Below are positions 43,291 to 55,500 of a stretch of DNA of 64,000 bases, piece by piece. The first letter of the stretch is position 1. Each line of letters opens with the position of its first letter. Location of the stretch: contig NC_081844.1 of the NCBI RefSeq assembly GCF_963259705.1, positions 31,760,294 to 31,824,293 of the forward strand. The letters are read 5' to 3'. This DNA comes from Myotis daubentonii (taxonomy: Eukaryota > Chordata > Mammalia > Chiroptera > Vespertilionidae). Both the position numbers and the translations under genes were made by a program. The notes beneath the pieces are model-generated. The model saw nothing but the letters and a program-made list of their open reading frames with translations, made no database searches and was not told where the DNA came from.

Positions 43291-44353
43291 CTCCCCGGGC
43301 TTTATCACACAGTGAATTTAGTACGTGGATCATTTTAATGGGGTTGAGAGGCTGAGAATGCGAAAGGGAAGCACAGGGGTAAGAGCTGCTGGAACAAAAG
43401 GGTGTAGGGACAGGGGTCTCAAGCATCTGAGGAGAGGGCACCCCTGTAGCTGCTGGACCCTCAGACGCTCAGGGAGGTAGTCCTGAACCCTAGCTGTGTG
43501 GCTTGAGCAACTTACCAAAACTTCCTGTGCCTCAGTTTGCCCTTCCGTGAAGTGGGACAGTAACTACCTTCATGAGGTCGTTGAACGGACTGAATGAGTT
43601 TAATTTAAGCTTGGTGCTCAGAACCGGGCCTGGCCGGTTTGCGATACCTGAGGTCCAACTCTTGTCCATCGAGAATGAAAACCCCTTTTGCAGAGAATTT
43701 TCTAGTGAATCCAGGGCGATTCAGTTCCTCAGGGGCACTGGACCATGTCTAGGGATGATTTTGGTTGTCACAACTGGGAGGAAGGGATGCTCCTGGCATC
43801 GAGTGGGAGGAAGCCAGGGGTGTTACAATGCACTGGACAGCGGCCTATCACAAAAACTGATCATGTGCCTGCCCCCCCAGCCATCCTCCGATCAAAACCC
43901 TCCCTTCCCTTTCTCCCCCACCCGCCTCCACCTCCAGCTCGGGTCATCCTGGGTCTGAGTCAAAGGGAGAAGATCAAAGGAAACACCCCCACTCCCTCTA
44001 CCCTTGTCCCTTCCCCAGATCTGAGGCTGGACTGGGGCCATCAGAACATCAGATTTCTGGCCCGGGGGAGGGGGGACGCAGGTCTGGCGTCAGGGGGCAG
44101 CTGGGGACGCTCTGAGATATTGAAGGCTGTTTGTATCTCTCTTGACCCCAAGCCTGTCTGTCTGTCTGTCCAGTTCCAAGGTCTGGGCATTCATCTCTCC
44201 TTCCTGACTGCCTTCCCTCTGGGCAGAGCCTAGATCCTCCTGGCAAATCCGGGGCCCCCCTTAGCCCCTGGGGCATGTATGTCTCCACTGGTTGCCCAAC
44301 CGGTAGCTGAGTCAGTCCTGCCTGGGAATAAACAGCCCACCCCTCCCATAGGA

Positions 44354-44776
44354 CTTTTTTTTTTTTTTTATCCTCACCAAGGATATTTACTGATTTTAGA
44401 GAAAGAGGAATGGGGGTGTGTGTGGGGGGGAGAGAGAGAGAGAGAGAGACTGACTTTGTGCCCCTTAGTCGGAGGGACTGGGACAGAACTGCCAGGGCCC
44501 CTGGGAGGGCTTCAGCTGGAGAAACCTAACAGGGTGATTGGCAGATAAGGGGTCAGGACTTTGCCCCCAGGGCACGGAGCACTTCAGGTGGAGTTTGGGG
44601 AGTAATCGGAAAGAAGCATGGACACTGAGCCACCTTTTCCCATCCAGGTGGACCCTCCCCTGCGGGGAATGAATAACTCAAAGATATTGGTGGTCACCTG
44701 TTGGCCGGGGTTCAAACCTGCAACCTTTTTGGTTACGGGAGGACACTCCAACCCACTGAGCCACCTGGCCAGGCGT
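44354..44776 (-). mobile_element. SINE (reverse) enlarged by a foreign segment
   Basis: 'cataggacttttt' flanks both ends (about 44346 and 44779 onward) as target duplication. The left part is a normal SINE 3' end (tatcctcaccaaggatattt) and the right part a normal tRNA-like head. The middle (about 44470-44620) is unrelated to the SINE and is an inverted copy of sequence just outside (44790-44960). Confidence 0.75.
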
Positions 44777-44960
44777 GCCATAGGACTTTTTATCTGACTC
44801 CTCCATTCTCTCCCAAAACTCTGCCTTAAGTCTTTGGTGACCTGGAGGTAAAGTCCTGGCTCCTTATCTGCCATTCAGTCACCCTCTGGGTTTCCCCAGC
44901 TGAAGTCCTGACCATGGGGGACTGGGAGGGTCCAGCTCTGACCTGGTCCCTCAGACTAGA
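44470..44960. repeat. Imperfect inverted duplication, arms about 150 bp
   Basis: Arm 1 is about 44470-44620 and arm 2 about 44790-44960. For example 'cagataaggggtcaggactt' in arm 1 matches the reverse complement of 'aagtcctggctccttatctg' in arm 2. The match continues over most of both arms with scattered differences. Confidence 0.8.
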
Positions 44961-45817
44961 GGGGTCCCTCAGACTAGGGGCTCCAAATCCTTAGGGATCC
45001 AGCATTGCTCAGCATGAGGCTAGATCCCCTGAATGAATGAGTCCACGAATGAAGGGCAGCTCTCCAGCTGAACCTCAGGGTCAGCGGCAGCCTTGCTCCT
45101 GCCTTCCCCACAGTCAGGGCCAGAACCCAAAGATGTGTTGGGGCTCCCCCCTCTTGCTGGTGCTGAGTCTGTCCCAAGAGGCTGCTGGGATGATCCCCGA
45201 GTTCCTGCCCCACACAGAAAGCTGATGGAAGAGTGAACACTGAGCCACCTTTTTGAGTGCCTTTCATTTCTCTTGGTGAAATCTAAAGGGAGTTTGACTT
45301 TCAGGAAGGAAAGAATTGAGGTTCTTATCTTTGCTTATCCCTTTATCTCCTCCCTATCTGAATTTCTGATTCTCTGCCTATATGTCCAGCATTCAATTAT
45401 GTGACATTTATTTTTAATTTGTATTTCAATTAAATGTATTGGGGGTAACATTGCTTAATAACATTAAATAAATATTAAGTGTAAAACCTTAAAATCTGAC
45501 ATCTGTGTGCTCCATTGTGTGCTCACCACCTGAAGTATCATCTTATCTCCTCACCATGTATTTTACCCTTTTACCTTCTTCATCCTCCCCACAACATCCT
45601 TCCCTCTGGTAACTAGTGTTCTGTTGTCTCAGATATTTCTTGAGCTCCTATTATGCGCCAGCATTGCTGGGGGCAATGCAGTTACTAAGACTGTTCAGGT
45701 CCCTGCCTCGGGGCAGACAGTTACAGCTGGGAGCGGGGAGAGCAGATGCTCGGGGCTGAGATGGAAGCAGCCAGGGCACTGTGGGAGCCCAGAGTAGTAA
45801 CCCACTAGGGCCTAGGA

Positions 45818-46592
45818 CAGGGGTGGGCACCCTTTTTGTGAGTGCGTGCCAAAACCAGCAAAACATCTGACTCAAAATCCTTCTGCGTGCCAACCCTAAT
45901 TTTTTGAGAACATGTTACGCCTACTTGGTATCTCTTAAGGTGTACATATGCAAAGAACCTTGAAGAAATAATAAAATTTATTAGAGCGACAAAAACACAA
46001 TATATAATGATGAAAAATACATTTATTTTGTAATGTATACATGTACACTGATAGTCCGACAGAAAACTTTATGACTCCGTTTGATATTATCAGTGGGACT
46101 TTTGCTGCTGCATCACTGATGACAGAGATTTTACATCAGGTTTATATTTCGTGACCTTCAGAGATATGCACGAGCTACTAGTTTCATCTGTCAGGCTACT
46201 CCTATTATGAGATTTAACAAAATTTATCACTGAGAACAAAGATTCACAAGCCTATGTGGATGAAAACATGGAGAGTAATGCTGTTGCAAAGCTTTTTAAA
46301 CAGAAAAAATTTTCTGGAATGGCATTGTAAGTCCTCAATAATTTGTTTTCACACTATTGAAATTGCACTTCCCCTCTCTCGTCAATCCATGTCTATGGTC
46401 TTTTAAGATAACTTGTTATGTAAAATTATTTATTTATCTAAGATGCACCTACACTGAATTTAACTGAAAAATAAAGAAGTCGATATTAAGAAAAAGATTG
46501 TAAATGGAAGATTATAAGAGAGGGTTTTGCGTGCCAGCAAAAGTTATTGGCGTGCCATGTTTGGCACGTGTGCCAGGGGTTGCCCACCCATG
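45818..46592. mobile_element. hAT-type DNA transposon, non-autonomous
   Basis: The termini are caggggtgggca at the left and tgcccacccatg at the right (imperfect inverted repeats). The 8-bp flanks gcctagga (45810-45817) and gcctaggc (46593-46600) are a near-perfect target duplication. The interior is A/T-rich, with no transposase ORF. Confidence 0.82.
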
Positions 46593-46599
46593 GCCTAGG

Positions 46600-46822
46600 C
46601 AGTGGTTCTCAACCTTCCTAATGCTGCGACCCTTTAATACAGTTCCTCATGTTGTGGCGACCCCAAATTTCATTGTTACAAATTGAACATAATTAAAGCA
46701 TAGTGATTAATCACAAAACAATATGTAATTATATATGTGTTTTCCGATGGTCTTAGGTGACCCCTGTGAAAGGGACGTTGGACCCCCAAAGGGGGTCGCG
46801 ACCCACAGGTTGAGAACCGCTG
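46600..46822. mobile_element. SPIN-like hAT MITE
   Basis: Inverted termini are cagtggttctcaacct and aggttgagaaccgctg. The interior contains 'gcgaccctttaatacagttc' and 'gggggtcgcgacccacagg', wording I recognise from SPIN elements, a hAT lineage known to have moved horizontally among tetrapods, including Myotis bats. It abuts the hAT element on its left, sharing one base of that element's duplication. Confidence 0.78.
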
Positions 46823-46892
46823 CCCTAAAGGGTGTTGAGAAGGCTTTCTGGCTGAGAATATTAAGAGCTAACACATCTATCACTTTTTGTTG

Positions 46893-47148
46893 TTAATCCT
46901 TGCCCAGGATATTTTTTCCACTGATTTTCAGAGAGAGTGGGAGGGAGGGAGGAAAAGAGGGAGAGAGGAGGAGGAGGAGAGAGAAACATCTAGGTGAGAG
47001 AGACAATCAATTGGTTGCCTCCTCCTCGCGGGGGAACCGGGGCCAGGAAGGAGCCTGCAACCCAGGTATGTGGCCTTGACAGGAAATCGGACTCATGACC
47101 CTTCCGTGCTTGGGCTGATGCTCTAACCACTGAGATACCAGGGCACTT
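46893..47148 (-). mobile_element. SINE (reverse)
   Basis: 'aatccttgcccaggatattt' is at the left and the tRNA-like head 'ctaaccactgagataccagg' at the right. The GA-rich middle is expanded. Confidence 0.8.
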
Positions 47149-47889
47149 ATGTCACTTTTAACATACATTATACCCACTCTAGAGCTGGGGAGACTGAGAA
47201 CCCACGAACTTACGGGGCTTGTCCTAGCTGGAACAGCTAGGAGGCGGGCTGGTCCGGATCCTAGGATTCTGGCCGTGCAGGTTTAAAACCACTGCTGGAG
47301 GAGGCCTGGAGGCCAGAGCTGGGGGTGGAACTTGAAACCGCTTGTGTGGTGACCAATTGTCTGGGAAGAGAATTGAAACAGAGTAGGGAGGGGTCCAGAG
47401 CACTGCCTCCCGGGAATGCGCGCACCTGACTCGCTGTCAGTGAACACTATGCGCCTTGAGCACCTCTCTTGCTCTGTGGGCGTGTTTCTTGCCTGTGAAA
47501 TAGGAGAGACTTGCTCCGCCTCCCGCCCAGCTGGGATGAGTAAATCCACGTGGGGTGTTGGCACAATTGGCGCTCATTAAATGCCAGCTGGTGTTATTAT
47601 GACGCTTATCCCCATTATTATCCTTAATAACTAATTAATTAGAACTAATGCGTCCTCTCCGCGCCCAATTGGGTGTCTCCGGCAGCAAAGCCACCGGACC
47701 CCGCGGAGAGAGGAACGAGCTGCGTCTAAGACCTTCCCCCAACGCACATCCCAGCTCAGCCCATCCCCCCCCCAGCTCACATTTGGCTGGTAAAGCTGGG
47801 ACTGGCTTGGATGGCACAGGCCTGGCAACCGGAGTCTGGGTGGGGGCGACCCTTGCGTCACCCCCAACTTCGTGGTGAGGGGTCCGAGA

Positions 47890-48530
47890 AGCCCGAAAGA
47901 CCGTAGAGCGCTAGGACCCCGCAGCTCTGTCGGAGCCGGGTGTGTAGGCCCAGCTTACCCCCCCAGACCACGCCCATCTCCAAGATGATTGGCTCTCCAC
48001 ACCCGGCACGCGGCCCCGATTGGCGGAAGAGGCCTGGATGCCCCGCCCCTCCCCTCCCGGACCGTAGTCTCGGGGCCAGAGGCTCCAGGGCCGCAGGAGC
48101 GCTCGGCGGGGCGGACGGGCCGAGGTTGTCGGTGGTGGGGGGAGAGGGGCTCCCACGGTCGGGCTCGGGGGTCCCGTTTGCGGCGCGTCCGACGGCCCAG
48201 GCCGAGCCCGGAGTGCTGCCATGGGCCCGGGGCCCCCGACGGCCGGAGCTGGGGCGCCCCCGCGGCCGCTGTCCCTGACGGCGCGGCTGAGCTACGCCGT
48301 GGGCCACTTCCTCAACGACCTGTGCGCGTCCATGTGGTTCACCTACCTGCTGGTCTACCTGCACTCGGTGCGCACCTACAGCTCGCGCGGCGCCGGGATT
48401 CTGCTGCTGCTCGGCCAGGTGGCCGACGGGCTCTGCACGCCTCTGGTGGGCTACGAGGCCGACCGCGCCGCCGGCCGCTGCGCCCGCTGCGGGCCTCGCA
48501 AGGCCTGGCACCTGGTTGGTAAGTCGCTGC
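47890..48530 (+). promoter_or_regulatory. CpG island and promoter region of MFSD12
   Basis: CpG-dense sequence starts about 330 bp before the MFSD12 ATG and covers its first exon. Inverted CCAAT boxes (gattgg) occur at about 47985-47990 and 48018-48023. There is no TATA box. Confidence 0.65.
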
Positions 48531-51500
48531 CGAGCCGCTCCCATTCACCTGCCTGCCCAGTGCCCCCAGTGGCCAGATCGTCCCCTCTGTGTCTGCCCCA
48601 GTGCCTGAGCCAACCCCTCTGCTGAACTCCCTGCCCTCCCCCCTCTTCTGTCTCTCTGTCCCTTGGCCTGAACCTGCCCCCTTGTCTGTCACATGACCTG
48701 AGCCTTCTGTCTCTGCCCCAGGCCGAGTCTTCTCCCTCTGTCTGCCTAAGGCTGCTGTCTGACCTGTCAAGCCCCTTCATCCGACTCAGTTGGTGTGACC
48801 TCCTGGTGCGCTTCCCTTAGTCTGACCCCTGGGGCTCCCTGAACCATCTTGGGGTTGGGTCTGTCAGTCTGGCTTGTCTGGCTTGACCTCCCCATCTCTC
48901 TATCAAGGTGACCACCAGGACAGCTTGGTCCAAGTGGGGGTCAGACTAGAGCCCCCTCTGCCTGGCCGTCCGTTTCTGCAGTGCTCTCTGTCCGTTCCTC
49001 CCCAATGTGGGCAACGTGGCGCTTGGGCGTTTGGGGGAGCTGCCCTGGCAGCTGAGAGTTGAGTTGGGGGCGGGTGAGACAGAAGCGTCAGGGGTCTGTA
49101 CCTGACTAACGGGATGGGGTCTGCTGGACAGGTCGTGGGCTCACCCTCTGGCCTGGGGCCTTTGCCTGCCTAGAGGGCTGTTGGGGAGGGTAAGCAGCAG
49201 GTCCCAGGGGGCTGGGGCGCCCTGCCCTGTGCGCACTGATGATAAGCCTGTGTCCATGCGCCCTTCTCTGCCCGCCCAGGCCTTGAGCTTGGAGATTAGC
49301 CCTGGCCACTTTCCCTGGCACTAGTACCCACCACAGCCTGGCATTGGGGGCCCTCCAGGCATTTCAGGAGGCAGGACCGGGAATCCTGCCGCTCGGGGAA
49401 CTCTGGAATTCTGGGTGGCAGCTTTTTAGAAGGCAGGCGGGAGGATGAGGGGTGAGACATTTACCCTGGGCCCTTTTGAGTGACGTTTTTGTCAGGTGCA
49501 ACGGATCTCCAAATGGCCTGAGGGTGGCTTGCTTCGTGTGGCCACATCCCGGGGGTGGATTTCAGGTTTGTCAGGTCTGAGCTTGCCCGGGCTGTTCTTG
49601 GGCCACTTTAGACGGCTGGACACTCAGTGAGGGTCCCACCTGACCCCAGGAAGAACTTGATTTCCCCCGCAGAGGTGGGTGGTAGGGGTGCTGAGGGCAC
49701 TTTTGTAAATAAGAACTGAACGGTTTGTGTTTATGCAAAACAGGCCTGGGGGTTGAGTGCCCCAACCAGATACCCAGGTCTCTACCTGCACCCCTTCATG
49801 CCCATCTTGAGGTGGAGGATCTGTGGAGAGAGGAAGCCAGGTAGCCCCTCAAAATGCCTGATAAGGTGACTAGAGCGATGGTCACCCCAGCAAGTGCCCA
49901 CTTCCCTATTTGCCCCTGAGTCTGTGGGTGGTGGTGATAAACTCACTCTTTCCCTCAACAAGCCCTCCCAGCTGCCCTCTCGCCTAGAGAGGCCATCGGA
50001 GCCGGACATGGATACTCCTGTGAGGTCCAGGCTGGCAGGCGAACGGACTGGGCTTCATAAGAAAGAAGCAGAGCTCTGAGAAAGACAGGAAATTGCCTTT
50101 GGGGTTTTGGAGGATGAATGAAAGTGTGTTTCTGTGCCGGCTGTGGGGGTACATTCCAAGTAGTGGGAAGAGCTTGTGTGAAGGTGTGAAATATCATGGT
50201 TTTGAGGCCGCTGAGGTGGGGAGTAGCTCAGTAGTAGCCACTTTCACACATTAACTCTCAATTCTCACATCGACCTCAGGAGGCATTTCCATGTTCTGGA
50301 CACTGAGGCCCCGAGAGCAGTCACATGCCCAAGGCCCCCCAGCCAGGCAGCCTCGCTCCAACAATGGTTAACTGGCCTGGGCAGCAGCAGGGTGGAGTCC
50401 ACCCAGGGCTGCACATTCTTCTGACCAGCGTCTTCAGTTGGTGCTTGGCCTGCATTTGCCCAGGATGCCCCTCCCAATTCCAGAGAAAGAACCAAGCTGG
50501 TTTTGGTTTCATTTCCTGATCCCAGAGCTGTGGGGGCGAGCCAGGGTCTGGGGATGAGGTCACCTCCGGAGCCTGGGGGAGTAAGGAAGTCCAGCTGCCA
50601 GACCCCTGCTCAGGGATGGGGGAGGAAAGTGACTTTGATAGACCTGGGACCCATCCCAACAGGACCCACAGTCTGGTGGGGTAGGCAAACAGGAAACAAG
50701 CAGACAGACAGACAGTCAGACAGACATAAGAATTTCTGTGTGTGCTGAGGGGTGAGAGGAAAAGAAAGCAGGGTCCAGAATAGACCTTATTGAAGTGGCA
50801 AGGGGACTGTCAGTGACTGAGCTGATCAGAGGGAGGGCTTCTTTGAGGAGGTGGCATTTGAGTTGAGTCCCGAGGGATGGAAAGAAGAGCATTCCAGGCA
50901 GAGGGCACAGCATGTGCAAAGGTCCTGAGGCAGGACTGTGCCTGGCATGTTGGAAGAGCCCTCTGTGGCTAGAGTAGAGTGAGCAAAGGGGCAGGGAGGG
51001 GACGGGGGCAGGTTGTGCAGGGCCTTGGGGAGGACTTGGGCTTGTTCTGAGATATTGGAATGTTTGCCAGGGACAGGTCCCCTTATGAGCTAGGGCAGGA
51101 TCCAGCCTCACCTGACCTCCTGACTCCTGGTGGCCCCCAGGATCCTTGGTAGGAACCGGGGAGGAAAAGGCTCGCTCCCGGGAATGGGAAGTTGTGGGTG
51201 TAAATGGTGTGTCTGTAGTGGGTGGTTTTCCAGGGGACCCCACAGCAGCCTTTCAACCTGCTGTGTGATCTCAGGGTCTCTGTGCTTCAGCTGCCCCACC
51301 TGTCATCAGGGGCAACCCCCGGGAGTCCTGGACTGCCATGGGGAGGCCCTGTTCTTCCTCCCTCTTATTACCTTGCCACACGTCCTGGTCCTGCCACTCA
51401 TGTTACGGCGTGTAACCTCAGGACCATGCCAGCCTGTTCTGTGTCTCCATTGGACAGGTGGGTGGAGGCCTGCCCACCCCCCACCCGTTTGGCTGTGTGA

Positions 51501-52508
51501 CTTCTAGGGAACCCCAGATCTATCTGCTTCAGTTTACCCATTTGTCACAGGGGCCATAAGCCTGAGGTGCTCTGGGCTGCTGATCCCATACACCACACTG
51601 CGTGACTTTGGGAGGGCCTCTAGCCTTTTCTGTGTCTCTGTTTTGTTCCCACCCGGTCACACCCCAGGGAGCCCTCGGCCACTGTGGGAAGGTCCGGCGT
51701 ATGACCCCCTACTCTGCCCATCCACAGGCACCATCTGCGTTCTGCTCTCCTTCCCTTTCATCTTCAGCCCCTGCCTGGGCTGTGGGGCATCCACACCTGA
51801 GTGGGCCGCTCTCCTCTACTACGGGCCCTTCATTGTCATCTTCCAGTTTGGCTGGGCCGCTACACAGATTGCCCACCTCAGCCTCATCCCCGAGCTCGTC
51901 ACCAATGACCACGAGAAGGTGGAGCTCACAGCTCTCAGGTACGACCCGGCAGGGCAGGGTGGGCGGGCATGTGCACAGCAGGTGAGGACCGGTCACACCC
52001 TCGGGGACTCCCAGCCCAGCTGATACGTCCGTAACGTAGTAACCAGTCACCTGCAGCTGCTTGTATAACGAATGACCACCAAGCAGCTTCAAACAGCATG
52101 TGTTTATCATGTCATGGTTTCTGTGGGTTAAGAGGCTGTCTCAGTGGGGTTTTCTGCTTCAATGTCAGTCTTGAGGCTAGAGCTGGTCTCATCTGAGGCT
52201 TGGGGTCCCTCTATCCTGCTCATGTAGTTGGTGGCAGAATGAATTTTCTTTTTCTTTTTTAAAAACTCCGCCCACCAGGGTGGCCTCCCCCCACATCCAG
52301 GCACTGGCTTCCAGGACAGCCTCCTTCCTGTGGAGTCCCCCCTCTTCCCCAATGGCATCATCCAAAGCTACGAGCTCCAGCTGCACAGGGCTTGCCTTCC
52401 GCACACAGACGCTCCCTGCACCCCCAGCCAGACGGAGACGCAGTACAGGGCCCGGGGCCCAGCGCCAGCCTGAGCGGGCTCCAGCCTTACACCACCTACA
52501 GGCTGCGC

Positions 52509-52539
<31 letters not shown>

Positions 52540-55500
52540 ATTGATTTCAGAGAGGAAGGGAGAGGGAGAGAGAGAAACATCAATGATGAGAGAAAACCTT
52601 GATTGGCTGCCTCCTGCACACCTCCTACTGGGCAATCGAGCCAGAAACCTGGGCATATGCCCTTGACCGGAATGGAACCTGGAACCCTTCAGTCTGCAGG
52701 CCAACGCTCTGTCCACTGAGCCAAACCAGCTAGGGCTGAATTTTTTTTCTTTTCTAAAAATTGATTTTTAGCCCTGACCGGTTTGGCTCAGTGGATAGAG
52801 CGTCGGCCTGCGGACTCAAGGATTCCAGGTTCGATTCCGGTCAAGGGCATGTACCTTGGTTGCGGCCACATACCCAGTGGGGAGTTTGCGGGAGGCAGCT
52901 GATCGATGTTTCTCTCTCATCGATGTTTCTAGCTCTCTATTCCTCTCCCTTCCTCTCTAAAAAATCAATAAAATATATTAAAAAAATAAATAAATAAAAA
53001 AAAATTGATTTTTAGAGAGAGGGGAAGGGAGAGGGAGAGGGAGAAACATTGATGTGTGAGAGAGAAACAATGATAGGCTGCCTCATGCATGCCACCTACT
53101 GGGGATCAAGCCCACAACCCAGGCATGTGCCCTAACTAGGAATCGAACTGGCAACCTTCCAGTGCCCAACCAACTGAGTCACCCCAGCCAGGGCCAGAAT
53201 TCAATTTCTTACAGACGGAGAGCTCATGGTGGCTTGCTGATTCTTTGACACCAGCAGGGAGTCAGATCTCAGGGATGGCTTAAGCCCTTTTTCTAAGAGT
53301 CACCTGAGAAGGCCAGGCCCACCCAGGATAGTCTGTAATTACACCTGAAAAATCCCTTCACCTGTAGCACAGAAGTTGCCTAAATGTGGGTGTGCTATCC
53401 CATCACATTCAAAGGTCCCATCCCCAAGGGGAGGGATGAGGCACAGCCGGACCGGGGCATGGGAGTCTCCAGAGCCGTCTTAGAATCCTGCCGACGACCA
53501 GTTGGTGCCCAGCTTATCCAGCACTTGCTTGAGGTGCTAAAGGAGGCTGTTCTGGATCTGCTGATCCTAGGAGCATTTGTGACGTGCTTGCTGTATGCCA
53601 GGCACAGTTCTGGGCCCTTCACATGGTCCTCTTCTTTAATCTTCACCACACACCCAGGTTGTCATGTGCCCAAGGCCAGACCAAAGTGCCTATGGGACAT
53701 GCACGTGAAGAAAAAGGAGGTGGCAGTTCCAGCCCGAAGGGAGAGGGCATGTGAGGGTCGCCAGTGTTGCTGGAGCTCAAAGAGCCCAGCTGACAGTTGG
53801 CCCCCGGTAAGTGCATGTTACTCTTGCTATTCTGTAGCATCTTTGTTGAGGGTCCTGCCTACCTCCACCTCAGCCTGTTTGGTCCCAGTTTGGTCTGCTC
53901 CCCACCCGTCTTTGAGTTCCCCATTATGGCTGAGAGCTGCAAGCACTAACGACACGGGTTGCTCAATGCCCCGGCCCCTGAGGGCCCCAGATGTTAGGGG
54001 TCAGGCTACGCCAGGCCAAGCTCTGGTGCGCTTCTACCTGCAAGTGCTTTATTGCCAACGCTGTCATCGTCACTGTGACCTCTGGGTATTGTTCTTACAT
54101 TTATTTATTTACTTATTTAAATAAATTTTTATTGATGTCAGAGAGGAAGGGAGAGAGATAGAAACGTCAATGATGAGAATCATTGATCGGCTGCCTTCTG
54201 CACACCCCCTACTGGGAACTGAGCCCGCAACCCAGGCATGTGCCCCAACTGAGAATGAAACCGTGACCTCCTGGTACATAGGTCAGTGCTCAACCACTGA
54301 GCACACCGGCCTGGCTGTTCTCCCTTTTAGAAAGGGAAACTGAGTCCTGGTGAGACCCAGAGGTTGCTCCTCCCCTGACCTTCCCAGCCCCTGAAGGGAT
54401 ATCACGCCGGGGCTGCAGGCCGGCGCAGACCCAGATGATCCTAGACCTTGCCCTGCTGAAGCCCAGGATCTTGGTACCAAGAATTCCAGAATCCTGGCTT
54501 CTGAGCATCTTGGGTTCTCAGACTTGACTGGACCCTACTTTGCTGAGTCTCTGCATCCCAGCCCCTTGTCGTGGTGGTTGAGGGTCAGAGTTGTAAATCA
54601 TCGGACAACATGCAGGCTGGGTAAGCTGGGGCCAGCAGGGGCTTCCCTGGGGCCACCCAAGGTTTGGTGGCTAAAATTATCTGTCACCCGGAGGTTCCCC
54701 AGACACCACAAGCAGCTCTCACTGTGTGGCTGCCTGGAGAGGAAGTGGCCCTGTGGTTTCCCGGGCTGCCATGCTGAGGCCTCGCCTGTCCCCACCAGGT
54801 ACGCCTTCACCGTGGTGGCCAATATCACTGTCTATGGTGCTGCCTGGCTCCTGCTCCACCTGCAGGCCTCTGCAAATACGGGGCCCACCCCGGATGTCAG
54901 TGACCAGCTGGGGGTCCAAGATGTGCCAGTATTTCGGGTGAGCTGGGGCCGGGGTCGGGGCCAAGGATGCTGCTGGCGGGATGGGCCCTCCCCCAGGCCC
55001 TGAACTTGGGCCTGGGCCGGGAGAGCCACTGCTGATGCCTTTTCTGCGGACCCTCAGAACCTCTCCCTTGTGGTGGTGGGCATTGGTGCCGTCTTCTCAC
55101 TGCTGTTCCACCTGGGCACCAGGGAGGGGCGCAAGCAGCTGGTGGAGGAGCCGGATGAGCACAGCCCCCTGCTGGCCCCCACCACGGCCCGGCCCTTGCT
55201 GCTCTGGAAACACTGGCTGCGGCAGCCGGCCTTTTACCAGGTAGGTCTGTGATGGGGCAGAGCTGGCTGGAGTGGATGCCTGTCTCCCACCTGGCCCTTA
55301 CTCTGGGGCTGCAGGCAGGATGGCCAGTAGATGAGCAAACAATTTTCCATTTCACAGCAGGGCAGACATTGCTAATCAATTACTGCTCTCTTCTCCCCCT
55401 GACCAGCTATGGTCCCTAATAGTGGGTCAGGTGTCCCTGCAGCTGGGCCCTGAGTCCCCTGCTGGTGGGAGTGGAGAAGGGCCTGTCTGACCCCTGAGCC

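Larger units (their letters stand above)
34020..47880. other. Gene-free, transposon-packed interval between HMG20B and MFSD12
   Basis: I see no host gene in about 13.9 kb. L2-like sequence covers 34570-34830 and 34994-35080, split by a SINE. L1-like 3' sequence covers 35100-35860. A second L1 3' end covers about 37330-40880, broken by a half-L1 and four SINEs. A mariner MITE with a nested Helitron lies at 40949-41561. An unassigned repeat covers 42130-42515, MIR-like sequence about 43460-43620, two adjacent hAT elements 45818-46822, and several microsatellites are present. Elements with clear borders are listed separately. About 41580-42080, 43640-44340 and 45270-45800 hold nothing I can name. 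Confidence 0.65.
51939..54798 (+). other. MFSD12 intron 2
   Basis: The 2.9 kb intron has an unassigned old repeat at about 52030-52235, resuming at about 53190-53370 after later insertions. It also holds an usherin-like fragment with a SINE (52255-52736), SINEs at 52772-52999, 53003-53195 and 54113-54316, and a MIR-like piece at about 53560-53700. Confidence 0.7.

Noticed and set aside
47858..48544. 228-codon minus-strand ORF over MFSD12 exon 1
   Set aside because: It is antisense to the first coding exon in a CpG island, with no conserved content.
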